Shown here piece after piece: positions 1-8,696 of a stretch of DNA of 64,000 bases (positions are counted from its first letter, which is position 1; each line of letters starts with the position of its first letter). The stretch spans positions 65,043,001 through 65,107,000 of the forward strand of contig OX419758.1 in NCBI GenBank assembly GCA_948567375.1, written 5' to 3'. Below the pieces are notes generated by a model. That model did not search any database. It was given only the letters and a program-made list of their open reading frames with translations, and was not told the origin of the DNA. The position numbers were made by a program, and so were the translations under genes. Origin of the DNA: Lunularia cruciata. Lineage: Eukaryota; Streptophyta; Marchantiopsida; Lunulariales; Lunulariaceae.

Positions 1-9
1 TAACCTATC

Positions 10-729
10 ATGGGATTGGGTTACCGTTGGAGTTTGGACTTCGCCGGACCTTTACCGCTGATTGTGAGACATCATCGGTATGTTTTGGTGATGGTGGAGC
101 ACTTCTCCAAGTGGATTGAGTTGGTGGCACTTCCTGACAAGTCTAGTGAAGGGACAGCTTACTCGTTCTTGGATCGAGTTCTTAGTCATTTTGGTGCACC
201 AGCTAAGGTTTTGACTGATCAGGGTACAGAGTTCTTGGGAGAGTTTCAGGTCTTGTGTAACAAGGCTTTGATTGATCATTGTACTACATCCCGAGATCAC
301 CCTGAGGCAGATGGCTTAGCAGAGAGAGTGGTTCAGACGGTGAAGAGAGGATTGCGAAAGTATGGTTTGCAGAGAGGCCACTTGGGAGATTGGGATCTCC
401 AGTTACCTTGGTTGGCCATGGGCTATCGGTTCAGCCGGCAAGCCTCCTTAGCATCCTTCTCTCCATACTTTCTACTCTATGGACGAGATCCAGATTTACC
501 TGCAGCCATTCGTCGAGATGCTACTGTAGTTTTGGAGTTGGATGACCCTGATGTATGGATGAGCGCATGTTCTCAGCGGGCAGAGATCTTTCGGAGAGTG
601 ATGCCGATGGCCTTCGAGAACTTGGCGATTGCTCAGCATAGAGATACTTTACGCTATGCTACCATTCGAGGAGGAGGTTATAGACCCTCAATCCGTCGAT
701 TTCATCCAGGCGACTATGTATATCTATAG
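10..729 (+). CDS. Ty3/gypsy integrase catalytic core (family A, copy A1)
   Basis: The integrase core inserts element cDNA into the host genome. The DDE triad is visible: D in SLDFAGPL (residue about 10), D in LTDQGTEF (about 70) and E in the ADGLAERVVQ block (about 105). The ORF starts at an ATG nine bases after a TAA. In A2 the same TAA separates this core from the upstream RT-RNase H-zinc-binding segment, so pol is already split in the common ancestor of A1 and A2. The core itself has no internal stop here, unlike A2. It ends at TAG 727-729, and the same frame then continues into a PHD finger. Mobility would need a complete partner element, because the rest of pol is outside the window. Confidence 0.85.
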   Translation: MGLGYRWSLDFAGPLPLIVRHHRYVLVMVEHFSKWIELVALPDKSSEGTAYSFLDRVLSHFGAPAKVLTDQGTEFLGEFQVLCNKALIDHCTTSRDHPEADGLAERVVQTVKRGLRKYGLQRGHLGDWDLQLPWLAMGYRFSRQASLASFSPYFLLYGRDPDLPAAIRRDATVVLELDDPDVWMSACSQRAEIFRRVMPMAFENLAIAQHRDTLRYATIRGGGYRPSIRRFHPGDYVYL

Positions 730-1074
730 CAGACAGCACCGACGACACTTGATGTTTCTACAGGCCGCACTATCTTGAGAGTGTGCGAGGTTTTGCCATC
801 TGGAGTCCTTGTGTTAGAAGGACGTGATGGTGTTGTTTGGAAGGATCATGTGCGCAATTGTGCGCCATGCCACCTCCCAAACATTGATGGTACTATGGAT
901 CCAAGCTTGGCACTTGTACGTGCAGGCTTGAGGTGTATGTTATGTGGCTCTTCTGGTGGAGCTGCTACTATGTTAGTGTGTGATAGCTGTTCGAGAGGAT
1001 GGCATATGGCATGTATGACTCCTCCCCTCACGGTGGTTCCTCAGGGACAGTGGTTATGTCCTAGATGTACTTGA
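730..1074 (+). CDS. PHD-finger extension of family A pol (after in-frame TAG)
   Basis: This frame continues the integrase frame after TAG 727-729. A linker is followed by a complete C4HC3 PHD finger: CMLC (934-945), CDSC, HMAC and CPRC just before the TGA at 1072-1074. PHD fingers usually read histone H3 tails, for example K4 methylation. Its place matches that of the chromodomain in chromoviruses, which suggests a targeting role; that is inference. There is no ATG at the start of the segment; the first in-frame one seen is ATGGATCC at about 895. Expression would need readthrough of the TAG or internal initiation. A2 has the same arrangement and A3 a truncated one. Confidence 0.8.
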   Translation, partial: QTAPTTLDVSTGRTILRVCEVLPSGVLVLEGRDGVVWKDHVRNCAPCHLPNIDGTMDPSLALVRAGLRCMLCGSSGGAATMLVCDSCSRGWHMACMTPPLTVVPQGQWLCPRCT

Positions 1075-1230
1075 CCTATAGCTAGTTCATTCTTTATATG
1101 GTATAGATTCCAGATAGGCGACTAACGATGGGGCTCCATAGCACCTGGCCTCCTGATCTTTGCCCATTAGAGGGTATACCATATACTTAGAGTAGATAGC
1201 TATATGGAGTTAGAGGGACCTAACCGCCAG

Positions 1231-1243
1231 CTAGGGGGGCGAT
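1231..1243 (+). other. Polypurine tract, family A copy A1
   Basis: CTAGGGGGGCGAT lies immediately before the TGTGGCAC terminus of the LTR. It is the expected plus-strand primer site. The same tract is at 7303-7315 (A2) and, with one change, at 47322-47334 (A3). Confidence 0.8.
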
Positions 1244-1905
1244 TGTGGCACTTTAGAGTCTATGTATGACTTATGTGTGAGTTGTGCTTTTATAGTGTAT
1301 GATGTTGACAGCGATGTATGTTGTGTAACGATGTATATACGCACGACAGCTGTCATGCCATTTGTAGTTCCGCATCTAGATGCTCAGACACTGGAGTTCC
1401 AGTGATGGTAGTTAGAGTTATTCTAGCTGTTTCTCTGGGACTACTTTCTGATGGTTAGATTTCGTGTTCGGGGTACTGACTTCACAGTGGGGCCCATCGT
1501 CACTTTGCACCGTTTGCACCGTCAAGTGTGCCGTCAGCGGGACCGTTAGGGTTTCAGGGCTAGCTCGAGTCCAGGGGGTATAGTTTCGAAGTGAGCTCCA
1601 GAGAGCTCACTTCTCTGATGTTGAGCCTTCGAGTTCCTGGCTATGGTGGACAGAGGCCGGCGAGCGTCACCTGGATTCTCTATGCTTGAGTGGGTGTGGC
1701 TTGACTGTAATCAGTGCCCAATTGTTGGCAGTTTATAGAGTGACAGATCAAGTACTGATCTGAGTTGAGTTGAGTTGAAAGTGTTAAGCAATCTGATTAC
1801 ATCAGAGAAGTGAAGTCAGGGGGAAATCGGCTGCAGGAACGTTGAGTGTTGGTGGTATCTCCAAGCTCGATGGATCGTGGTAGCTCGATTCAGGTTCAGT
1901 GTGTC
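1244..1905 (+). repeat. 3' LTR of family A copy A1 (truncated)
   Basis: It starts TGTGGCAC directly after the polypurine tract. The first 105 bases (1244-1348, ending ACA) are the unit that recurs alone elsewhere. The following sequence matches 7421-7872 and, in reverse complement, 19839-20455 and 21156-22325. Joining these with 3693-4629 gives a full LTR of roughly 1.4 kb, so this copy is cut short at 1905. Positions 1075-1230, between the PHD finger and the polypurine tract, are untranslated and conserved with A2. Confidence 0.75.
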
Positions 1906-1914
1906 CCTAGTGTT

Positions 1915-3138
1915 TTACCGGAACACTGGGGCTGGGTCAACTCCCAATGTAAACATGTCACTGGCTGAAAATAAAGGATGCCGCATAATCAGCTGAGCCG
2001 CCCCCAACATCATGCTAGACTCAGTCTGTGTAGTAGCAGGTGGCTGACTAGCAGGTACTCCATCAGGTACTCCATCACCACCTACCACACCTGCACTGGG
2101 ACGTCTAGGAACCATGGATGTCGTCTGCAATGCCTCAGATAGCGTGAAAGACTGGGGAAGTCTGACCTGTCTCCCAACCTCTCCTCTCTGTGGGTCCAAC
2201 TCCATTGATGCTCCTCTAGGCTCTGGAGCACGTACTGCACTCCTAGTCACTGCTGCAGATGCATCCATCTGTGCTGCTCCGCACATGAAGTCCAAAGCAT
2301 CTCTATCACCAGCATATGAGGTGGAAGCCTCAGCACCCGAATCTGATCTCCTCTGAGCAATAGCCATACTAGCCAATCTCTGCTCCAACTGCTCAATCCG
2401 AGTAGCCATAGCTGTGTCAGAAGTAAGGGCAGGTACTGCACCCCTACTAGGTGTAGATCCTCTACCACCACCTCTACCACCTCGTCCTCCATGAACTGGA
2501 GCTCCTCTACTACCTGCCATAGCAGCCCTACCACTCCGTAACTTCGGGTGTAGGTCAAAACACCGGTCACTAGTGTGACCAAATCTATGGCAATGCTCAC
2601 ACTGCCTCTGTGCTGGCTGTGATGCACCAGAGGTATCAGGTCCGCTGCCCTGAGTACACTCTCTCCTATGGTGAGGTCCACCACAAGTCCAACAAGCAAC
2701 ACCACCACTCACTGGCTGCTGCTGACCCGAAAATGAGGGTAAGGGTCTAACTCCACTAGGCCCTCCACTCGCTCCATAGGATCTGGGCTGTCCACCCTGT
2801 CCTCGAAAACCAACTGGGCGTGGTGCACTCTGCTGCACTCTAGAAGAAGTCACAACCGTGGATGAGGTCTCTCTACCAAATCCAGCTGTCACCACTCTCT
2901 CCTCCACCATGTTGAGCTCAATACGCTCAGCCAAACCAAAGACTACTGCCAAAGTGGGCGAAGTAGCCTGCAACAACGTAGCATCACGAACTCTACATTG
3001 CAACTCCCTGTCCAATATCCCATACCAAAACTGGACTGCCTGGGCCTCAGTAACTCCCTGAGTGAAACTGATCAGCCGCCTCATGCGAGTATATGCCTCG
3101 CGTAGGCTCTCTCCAGCCTTCCGCTGGAACTCCTGCAA
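1915..3138 (-). CDS. Family A gag (capsid and nucleocapsid), 5'-truncated
   Basis: A 407-residue open frame. The N-terminal part has retrotransposon gag character (EAYTRMRRLISF, then VQFWYGILDREL). The middle carries two zinc knuckles. The first, CWTCGGPHHRREC, is off-canonical in spacing; the second, CEHCHRFGHTSDRC, is a perfect CX2CX4HX4C. The C-terminal part is glycine- and arginine-rich, then low complexity. Gag packages element RNA. The natural N-terminus is missing: upstream at 3139-3329 a piece of the gag start (VPVREEIDSELEFD) lies in another frame and is joined directly to the middle of gag. Compared with 19095-19571, an internal segment is deleted. Reading through about 1.2 kb without a stop is striking beside neighbours full of stops. 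Confidence 0.8.
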   Translation of the reverse strand: MQEFQRKAGESLREAYTRMRRLISFTQGVTEAQAVQFWYGILDRELQCRVRDATLLQATSPTLAVVFGLAERIELNMVEERVVTAGFGRETSSTVVTSSRVQQSAPRPVGFRGQGGQPRSYGASGGPSGVRPLPSFSGQQQPVSGGVACWTCGGPHHRRECTQGSGPDTSGASQPAQRQCEHCHRFGHTSDRCFDLHPKLRSGRAAMAGSRGAPVHGGRGGRGGGRGSTPSRGAVPALTSDTAMATRIEQLEQRLASMAIAQRRSDSGAEASTSYAGDRDALDFMCGAAQMDASAAVTRSAVRAPEPRGASMELDPQRGEVGRQVRLPQSFTLSEALQTTSMVPRRPSAGVVGGDGVPDGVPASQPPATTQTESSMMLGAAQLIMRHPLFSASDMFTLGVDPAPVFR

Positions 3139-3329
3139 GCTCCTGTGTCGAACTCCAACTCAGAGTCAATCTCCTCCCTCACTGGGACCTGAGATACAGG
3201 CTGATACCGAGCACCACTCCGAGTAAACCCATTGCGTACTGCAGGGCTAACTCCTCTGGAATCTCCAAAGAACTCCGTCGTGACCACGTAACTGCAACAG
3301 CAAACCCGAACCACCAACTGCAACCGCAA
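3139..3329 (-). pseudogene. Gag N-terminal remnant, family A (inverted fragment)
   Basis: The frame contains SGARYQPVSQVPVREE, closely matching SGARYQLVSQVLVRKE at 19095-19571. It runs into the downstream gag in the wrong frame at about 3138, so a deletion has removed the intervening gag segment and shifted frame. Confidence 0.6.
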
Positions 3330-3674
3330 GTCGCAATTGCAAGTGCCCCAACAAGTGCCAACACCAACTAGACACCACCCACTAATGTAACTCTAACCGA
3401 GATAACTACACTAGGGGAAGGGCAACCTGTAACCTGCCATCATAACACGCACTCTCACGGTCTGCAGGTCATCACTTCCTGCCTCACCGGAGAGAAACAA
3501 AGGTAGTCTGACTGGTCATCACTCCAGCCTCACCACCGAGAGCACACGAGAGCACCAACGCTCAAAAGTCAAGGCACCTCACACAAACGTGGTGCACAAA
3601 CAGGAAGTAGAGAATGGAGGGGATCCAATCACAAGAAATCTAAACAAAAACCCTCCATCTCATAACACAACACG

Positions 3675-3692
3675 GGACTGACTCTGCCACCA
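3675..3692 (-). other. Primer-binding-site-like sequence, family A
   Basis: On the minus strand TGGTGGCAGAGTCAGTCC begins with TGG, the complement of a tRNA CCA end. It lies between the LTR and the gag leader. Matching sites are at 19821-19838 and about 21139-21155. The donor tRNA was not identified; the start is near, but not equal to, an initiator-Met site. Confidence 0.55.
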
Positions 3693-4629
3693 TTTGGCAT
3701 TTGACATAAGAGTAGTTCGTATCTAAGTCCTAAGCTACCAGGATCACCAAGAATGTGATCAAACTGCCTCTCCTAGCCAAAGCTACATGTGTATAGATAA
3801 CAGTGGCACAGTCACTATGACAACAAGTGAGGGTGGACCAGTTGGCTAGGGCACCAGTCTAGGAACAAGAGATCTAGGGGTCAAACCCTGTTGCGCACAA
3901 TCTAGCAAGAAAGGCAGATTTTGCCAACCAATGACCAAGATCTACACTAAACTAGCTAGCATCACGCCAGCAAGCTAGCTTGCTGGCCCTTCTAGGCCTT
4001 CGTAGCCTCTCATAGTCCACAGCCCTATGCCTCGAAGCCTCGAAGCCAAATGAGGCCTTTCTTGTTGCCACTTCGAACCTCCTCCAAAATTGGCGAAACT
4101 TCCCCAAATCTGCGAAACTCCTCCAAACTAGCGAAACTTCTCCAAATCTGGCCAAACAGCGAAACTCCTCCAATTCTGGCCCAAACATCTGACGTAAATC
4201 TGACGTAAAATCTGACATAAACCCTAAAGATGGATGTCCACCAAATCCCCCGCTAACTTTCCACTCGAGCCAAATTGACAAAACGGGTTTTTCTAAATCA
4301 CAATTTCATGAGAAGAGCTTTCCAACTCCACCTTCAATTTCACTTTCTGAGCCCAACTCGCAGAAAATTGGTCCTGCCTTCACCTCCTGAGCTCAAAACC
4401 ACAACATTGCTCGAAAATTGCTCTTTCTTTGCTCGAAATTTGGCCAGCGCTTCCGCACACCGTCCGCCTAACTGCCAAATTTGCATCAACTACACGAGCT
4501 TCTGCACACTAGGGAAACACAGAACCTGAATCGAGCTACCACGATCCACCGAGCTTGGAGATACCACCAACACTCAACGTTCCTGCACCCAATTTCCCCC
4601 TGACTTCACTTCATGAGAGTCCATGCATA
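3693..4629 (-). repeat. Family A LTR, distal part (inverted fragment)
   Basis: In minus orientation this runs from sequence shared with 1800-1905 (here about 4511-4610) to the primer-site end at 3692. It matches 19839-20455 and 21156-22325. An open frame at 3952-4281 is LTR sequence without recognisable protein features. A tRNA-like block at 3815-3905 is embedded in it. Confidence 0.7.
3815..3905 (+). repeat. tRNA-derived SINE-like block in family A LTR
   Basis: The block has an A-box-like stretch (CCAGTTGGCTAGGGC) and, about 35 bases on, a B-box-like GGTCAAACCC. Together they resemble the internal pol III promoter of plant tRNA-derived SINEs. The homologous site in another LTR copy (21280-21365) keeps a perfect B box, GGTTCAAACC. 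It lies on the strand opposite to the host LTR. Confidence 0.5.
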
Positions 4630-4812
4630 CTACAAAAGCAGATCCCTCCTAGCGACTGAATCCTAGTTGCCATAAACTTGACTCGTTATCCCCCTCTCCT
4701 TACAACAGCCAAAGCTGGCAAACTTCTACATCAGGCCGCGTAAAAAAACAACACCTGGCCCAGAACTCTGGGCCCAGCGGTCACCCTTACCATTCACCTT
4801 CCTGGTAACAAT
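4630..4812. other. Unassigned spacer between family A fragments
   Basis: It includes a GGCCCAGAACTCTGGGCC imperfect palindrome. I see no coding potential and no match to the LTR copies in the window. Confidence 0.4.
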
Positions 4813-4917
4813 TTTGGCACTTTAGAGTCTATGTATGACTTATGTATGAGTTGTGCTTTTATAGTGTATGATGTTGACAGCGATGTATGTTGTGTAGCGA
4901 TGTATATACGCACGACA
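4813..4917 (+). repeat. 105-bp family A terminal unit, fused to pol
   Basis: This matches the first 105 bases of the LTR (1244-1348) apart from a few substitutions (TTTGG for TGTGG at its start). It ends in ACA, and the next base begins the RT thumb of pol. Gag, protease and most of RT are absent. Confidence 0.8.
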
Positions 4918-6075
4918 CGTATTCCTCGGCCTACGGATGTGAGTAGAGTGCGAGCATTCCTTGGGTTGGCGAACTTCTATCGCCGCTATGTTAGAGGATT
5001 TAGTGCCATTGCCAAGGCCTTGACGAAGCTAACCAAGCTTACACAGGAGTGGTGTTGGGGAGATGAGCAGGAGAGAGCTTTTGTAGAGCTCAAGGAGAGG
5101 TTGACATCTGCTCCTATTTTGAGGAGACCGATCAGGGGACGACCATTTCAGGTTCACACTGATTGGAGTATGTTGGGGCTTGGAGCGGTGCTCACCCAAC
5201 ATGATGATGAGGAGAAGGAGTTTGTGGTGGCCTATGCTAGTCGCTCCAACAATTCAGCGGAGGCGAAGTATAGTTCATATGAGGGAGAGTGCTTGGCAGC
5301 AGTTTGGGCAGTAGCACATTTCCGATGTTACCTATTTGGTAACCCCTTCACTCTCATCACTTATCATCAGCCGTTGAAGTGGTTGATGGAGTCCGACAAG
5401 CTTTCAGGGAAGCTTGCACGATGGGCTCTGATTTTACAGGAGTATGATTTCACGGTTGTTCACAGACCAGGAGTGGTGAACCGTGATGCAGATGGGTTGA
5501 GTAGAAACCCATGTCCCAGCCAGCAGGATCAGACCGGAGCACGTTGGCATGGTGAGACAGATGAGGAGACGGTGCCAGGTTGGCATGCATCAGCCTTTCT
5601 ATGTATATTTGCAAAGACATTGGTGGTATCTCTCTCAACGCATACAGGAGGAGTTATTGAGGTCACAGATCCAGAGAGTGAAGATATTGGTACAGTTCAG
5701 CGAGACATTCATGATGATGTCTTAGTGATGGACTATCTTTGCACTGGTGTTGTGGGTGGCACAGTTGGGGCCAAGGAGAGAGACCGTGTTCTTCAGCGAG
5801 CCAGACGGTTCAGATTGGAGGGTAGACACCTTTTGCGTATATGGGAGGATGGTAGAGTGCGAGTAGTACCACTTCCATCACAGAGACCACAGTTGGTCCG
5901 TCATGCTCATGAGGAGCTAGGACACTTTGGAGTAAAGCGTACATATAGCTTACTCCAGAGTCATTATTGGTGGCGCGGTATGCAGACCGAGGTACAGCAG
6001 TTTGTTGCCAGATGCGTGGTTTGTGACCAAGTTAGAGCATCATTCAATGCTCCTACGCCACAGTTACACCCATAA
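4918..6075 (+). CDS. Family A pol: RT thumb, RNase H, integrase zinc domain (copy A2)
   Basis: The frame starts abruptly in the RT connection (RAFLGLANFYRRY), after the palm with its YxDD motif has been lost. RNase H follows: TDWS at the first catalytic Asp, YEGECLA with the Glu, and NRDADGLSR at the end. The TDHQPL motif reads TYHQPL, so a catalytic Asp is replaced by Tyr. Next comes the integrase HHCC zinc domain (HAHEELGH, then CVVCDQ). The frame stops at TAA 6073-6075, immediately before the catalytic core, at the same place as the TAA that opens the window. As a deletion product with a damaged RNase H it is unlikely to move on its own. Confidence 0.85.
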   Translation, partial: RIPRPTDVSRVRAFLGLANFYRRYVRGFSAIAKALTKLTKLTQEWCWGDEQERAFVELKERLTSAPILRRPIRGRPFQVHTDWSMLGLGAVLTQHDDEEKEFVVAYASRSNNSAEAKYSSYEGECLAAVWAVAHFRCYLFGNPFTLITYHQPLKWLMESDKLSGKLARWALILQEYDFTVVHRPGVVNRDADGLSRNPCPSQQDQTGARWHGETDEETVPGWHASAFLCIFAKTLVVSLSTHTGGVIEVTDPESEDIGTVQRDIHDDVLVMDYLCTGVVGGTVGAKERDRVLQRARRFRLEGRHLLRIWEDGRVRVVPLPSQRPQLVRHAHEELGHFGVKRTYSLLQSHYWWRGMQTEVQQFVARCVVCDQVRASFNAPTPQLHP

Positions 6076-6081
6076 CCTATC

Positions 6082-6801
6082 ATGGGATTGGGTTACCGTT
6101 GGAGTTTGGACTTCGCCGGACCTTTACCACTGACTGTAAGACATCATCGGTATGTTTTGGTGATGGTGGAGCACTTCTCCAAGTGGATTGAGTTGGTGGC
6201 ACTTCCTGACAAGTCTAGTGAAGGGACAGCTTACTCGTTCTTGGATCGAGTTCTTAGTCATTTTGGTGCACCAGCTGAGGTTTTGACTGATCAGGGTACA
6301 GAGTTCTTGGGAGAGTTTCAGGTCTTGTGTGACAAGGCTTTGATTGATCATTGTACTACATCCCGAGATCACCCTGAGGCAGATGGCTTAGCAGAGAGAG
6401 TGGTTCAGACGGTGAAGAGAGGATTGCAAAAGTATGGTTTGCAGAGAGGCCACTTGGGAGATTGGGATCTCCAGTTACCTTGGTTGGCCATGGGCTATCG
6501 GTTCAGCCGGCAAGCCTCCTTAGCATCCTTCTCTCCATACTTTCTACTCTATGGATGAGATCCAGATTTACCTGCAGCCATTCGTCGAGATGCTACTGGA
6601 GTTTTGGAGTTGGATGACCCCGATGTATGGATGAGCGCATGTTCTCAGCGGGCAGAGATCTTTCAGAGAGTGATGCCAATGGCCTTTGGGAACTTGGCGA
6701 TTGCTCAGCATAGAGATACTTTACGCTATGCTACCATTTGAGGAGAAGGTTATAGACCCTCGATCCGTCAATTTCATCCAGGCAACTATGTATATCTATA
6801 G
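6082..6801 (+). pseudogene. Integrase catalytic core, copy A2 (nonsense-mutated)
   Basis: Nearly identical to the A1 core. It has two extra in-frame TGA codons: 6556-6558 (CGA to TGA) and 6739-6741 (CGA to TGA). Both are what deamination of methylated CpG gives. The TAG at 6799-6801 is shared with A1 and A3 and so predates these changes. The catalytic DDE residues are still encoded, in SLDFAGPL, LTDQGTEF and ADGLAERV. Confidence 0.85.
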
Positions 6802-7146
6802 CAGACAGCACCGATGACACTTGATGTTTCTACAGGCCGCACTATCTTGAGAGTGCGCGAGGTTTTGCCATCTGGAGTCCTTGTGTTAGAAGGACGTGAT
6901 GGTGTTGTTTGGAAGGATCATGTGCGCAATTGTGCGCCATGCCACCTCCCAAACATTGATGGTACTATGGACCCAAGCTTGGCACTTGTACGTGCAGGCT
7001 TGAGGTGTATGTTATGTGGCTCTTCTGGTGGAGCTGCTACTATGTTAGTGTGTGATAGCTGTTCGAGAGGATGGCATATGGCATGTATGACTCCTCCCCT
7101 CACGGTGGTTCCTCAGGGACAGTGGTTATGTCCTAGATGTACTTGA
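6802..7146 (+). CDS. PHD-finger extension of family A pol, copy A2
   Basis: This follows the shared TAG in the same frame as the integrase. An ATG is present at 6814 (A1 has ACG there). The protein has a linker (RVREVLPSGVLVLEG) and a full C4HC3 PHD finger: CMLC, CDSC, HMAC, CPRC. The cysteines and histidine match A1 exactly and the domain has no stop, while the integrase upstream has two. It ends at TGA 7144-7146, before the 3' untranslated part and polypurine tract. Confidence 0.8.
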   Translation, partial: QTAPMTLDVSTGRTILRVREVLPSGVLVLEGRDGVVWKDHVRNCAPCHLPNIDGTMDPSLALVRAGLRCMLCGSSGGAATMLVCDSCSRGWHMACMTPPLTVVPQGQWLCPRCT

Positions 7147-7302
7147 CCTATAGCTAGTTCATTCTTTATATGGTATAGATTGCAGACAGGCGACTAATGA
7201 TGGGGCTCCATAGCACCCGGCCTCCTGATCTTTGCCCATTAGAGGGTATACCATATACTTAGAGTAGATGGCTATCTGGAGTTAGAGGGACCTAACTGCC
7301 AG

Positions 7303-7315
7303 CTAGGGGGGCGAT
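7303..7315 (+). other. Polypurine tract, family A copy A2
   Basis: CTAGGGGGGCGAT directly precedes TGTGGCAC at 7316. Confidence 0.8.
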
Positions 7316-7977
7316 TGTGGCACTTTAGAGTCTATGTATGACTTATGTGTGAGTTGTGCTTTTATAGTGTATGATGTTGACAGCGATGTATGTTGTGTAG
7401 CGATGTATATACGCACGACAGCTGTCACGCCATTTGTAGTTCCGCATCTAGATGCTCGAACACTGGAGTTCCAGTGATGGTAGTTAGAGTTATTCTAGCT
7501 GTTTCTCAGGGACTATTTTCCGACGGTTAGATTTTGTGTTCGGGGTACTGACTTCATGGTGGGGCCCACCGTCACTTTGCACCATTTGCACTGTCAAGTG
7601 TGCCGTCAGCGGGACCGTTAGGGTTTCAGGGCTAGCTCGAGTCCAGGGGGTATAGTTTCGAAGTGAGCTCCAGAGAGCTCACTTCTCTAATGTTGAGCCT
7701 TCGAGTTCTTGGCTATGGTGGACAAAGGCCGGCGAGCATCACTTGGATTCTCTATGCTTGAGTGGGTGTGGCTTGACTGTAATCAGTGCCCAGTTGTTGG
7801 CAGTTTATAGAGTGACAGATCAAGTACTGATCTGAGTTGAGTTGAGTTGAAAGTGTTAAGCAATCTGATTATTGTGGCACTTTAGAGTCTATGTATGACT
7901 TATGTGTGAGTTGTGCTTTTATAGTGTATGATGTTGACAGCGATGTATGTTGTGTAGCGATGTATATACGCACAACA
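7316..7977 (+). repeat. 3' LTR of family A copy A2, ending in a second terminal unit
   Basis: It runs from the terminal unit (7316-7420) through about 450 bases shared with A1 to about 7872, then into a second 105-bp unit (7873-7977, TGT...ACA). It then changes abruptly to family B pol. A3 has the same order: LTR cut at the same point, second unit, then family B sequence. Either this is a variant LTR that begins and ends with the same 105 bases, or it is an ancestral rearrangement. Confidence 0.65.
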
Positions 7978-8134
7978 TCATCTTTACGAAAATGGATCCA
8001 TGCAACTCGTCGATTTGGAAGGTAATCCTTTTGCCACTCAAGTAAACGGGTGGAGAGTTCGGAGATATTGGACCATAGACTCGGAAGTTTCTAAGACACC
8101 CGAGGTCTATGTTCACGGGGATGCTCACATTTGA
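7978..8134 (+). pseudogene. Family B pol 3' end (integrase C-terminal tail)
   Basis: The frame reads LVDLEGNPFATQVNGWRV and ends at TGA 8132-8134. This is the C-terminal pattern of Ty3/gypsy integrases. It matches decayed sequence at about 43690-43770 that follows a recognisable Tat/Athila-type integrase. Upstream pol is missing because the family A LTR abuts it. Confidence 0.6.
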
Positions 8135-8696
8135 GGGAGGGGGTATGTGGTGCCCACATTTTTTATTTTTTTTCAAAATAAAGGAGAAGAGGTGTATAGA
8201 GAAGTCGGATTGCGCCTGTATGGCCGAAGAAGACGAAGAAAATTGTCTTCGGGGTGAAACCCAAAGTAAAGTGACTTTGGGTCATAAGGCAAAGTACTCT
8301 GAAATGCCGTGTCAGCATACAATACGAAGTAAATTGTCTTCAGCTCGGGGGAGCTCAACCCGAGGCAAAGACAGTCTAACAACCTTTTGTCGGGGTGAGA
8401 AATTCAAGAAGGGGCCGTTTCAAAATTGGCGGCTCATACGCGCAAAGGTTGAGTGACAGTGACAGGTGCAAGCCGGAGGTGTGATTTCTTGGTAGAAACT
8501 CAAAGCGACGGAAGACGAAGAAGTGCAACTCTATAAAAATCAAAACTGCAACGACGAAATGTCGAGCAATTTTCCTTTGCCGTTGAGGAGTCGTCTTGCA
8601 AGTGATCGGGGAAAGGGAAATAGAGTTGGACTCATGTTAGTGCGCAAGGGAGAAGTCGAGAGAGAGAAATCGAGAGACCGAAAGAAAGCAGAAGAG
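8135..8696 (+). promoter_or_regulatory. Family B leader between pol and the post-pol ORF
   Basis: It begins with a purine tract (GGGAGGGGGTA), then TGTGGTGCCCAC at 8146 and a T-rich run. The TGTGGTRCCCA block recurs at about 38691 and, in reverse complement, near 58776, each time upstream of a copy of the same ORF. TATAAAAA lies at 8532-8539. Whether this is an LTR start or an inter-ORF spacer is unclear. No protein is recognised here before the ORF. Confidence 0.45.

Larger units (their letters stand above)
1..1905 (+). mobile_element. Family A Ty3/gypsy element, copy A1 (3' portion)
   Basis: The window opens inside this element, at an in-frame TAA that copy A2 also has just before its integrase core. 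In order it holds the integrase catalytic core, an in-frame TAG, a PHD finger, a polypurine tract and an LTR. It is nearly identical to A2 (6073-7872), with only scattered substitutions, so the two are recent relatives. The LTR is cut at about 1905, where it meets an inverted gag/LTR fragment. Positions 1800-1905 are the reverse complement of about 4511-4610. Confidence 0.85.

Noticed and set aside
775-1074. The PHD finger as an independent host gene
   Set aside because: It is in the integrase frame, lies before the polypurine tract and recurs in three element copies at the same place.
3952-4281. 109-codon minus-strand open frame
   Set aside because: It lies in the family A LTR; the homologous LTR copies do not keep it open.
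4813-4917. The 105-bp unit as a spliced leader exon reintegrated through cDNA
   Set aside because: The bases after the unit in full LTR copies (ACA then GCTGTC) contain no GT donor at the junction.
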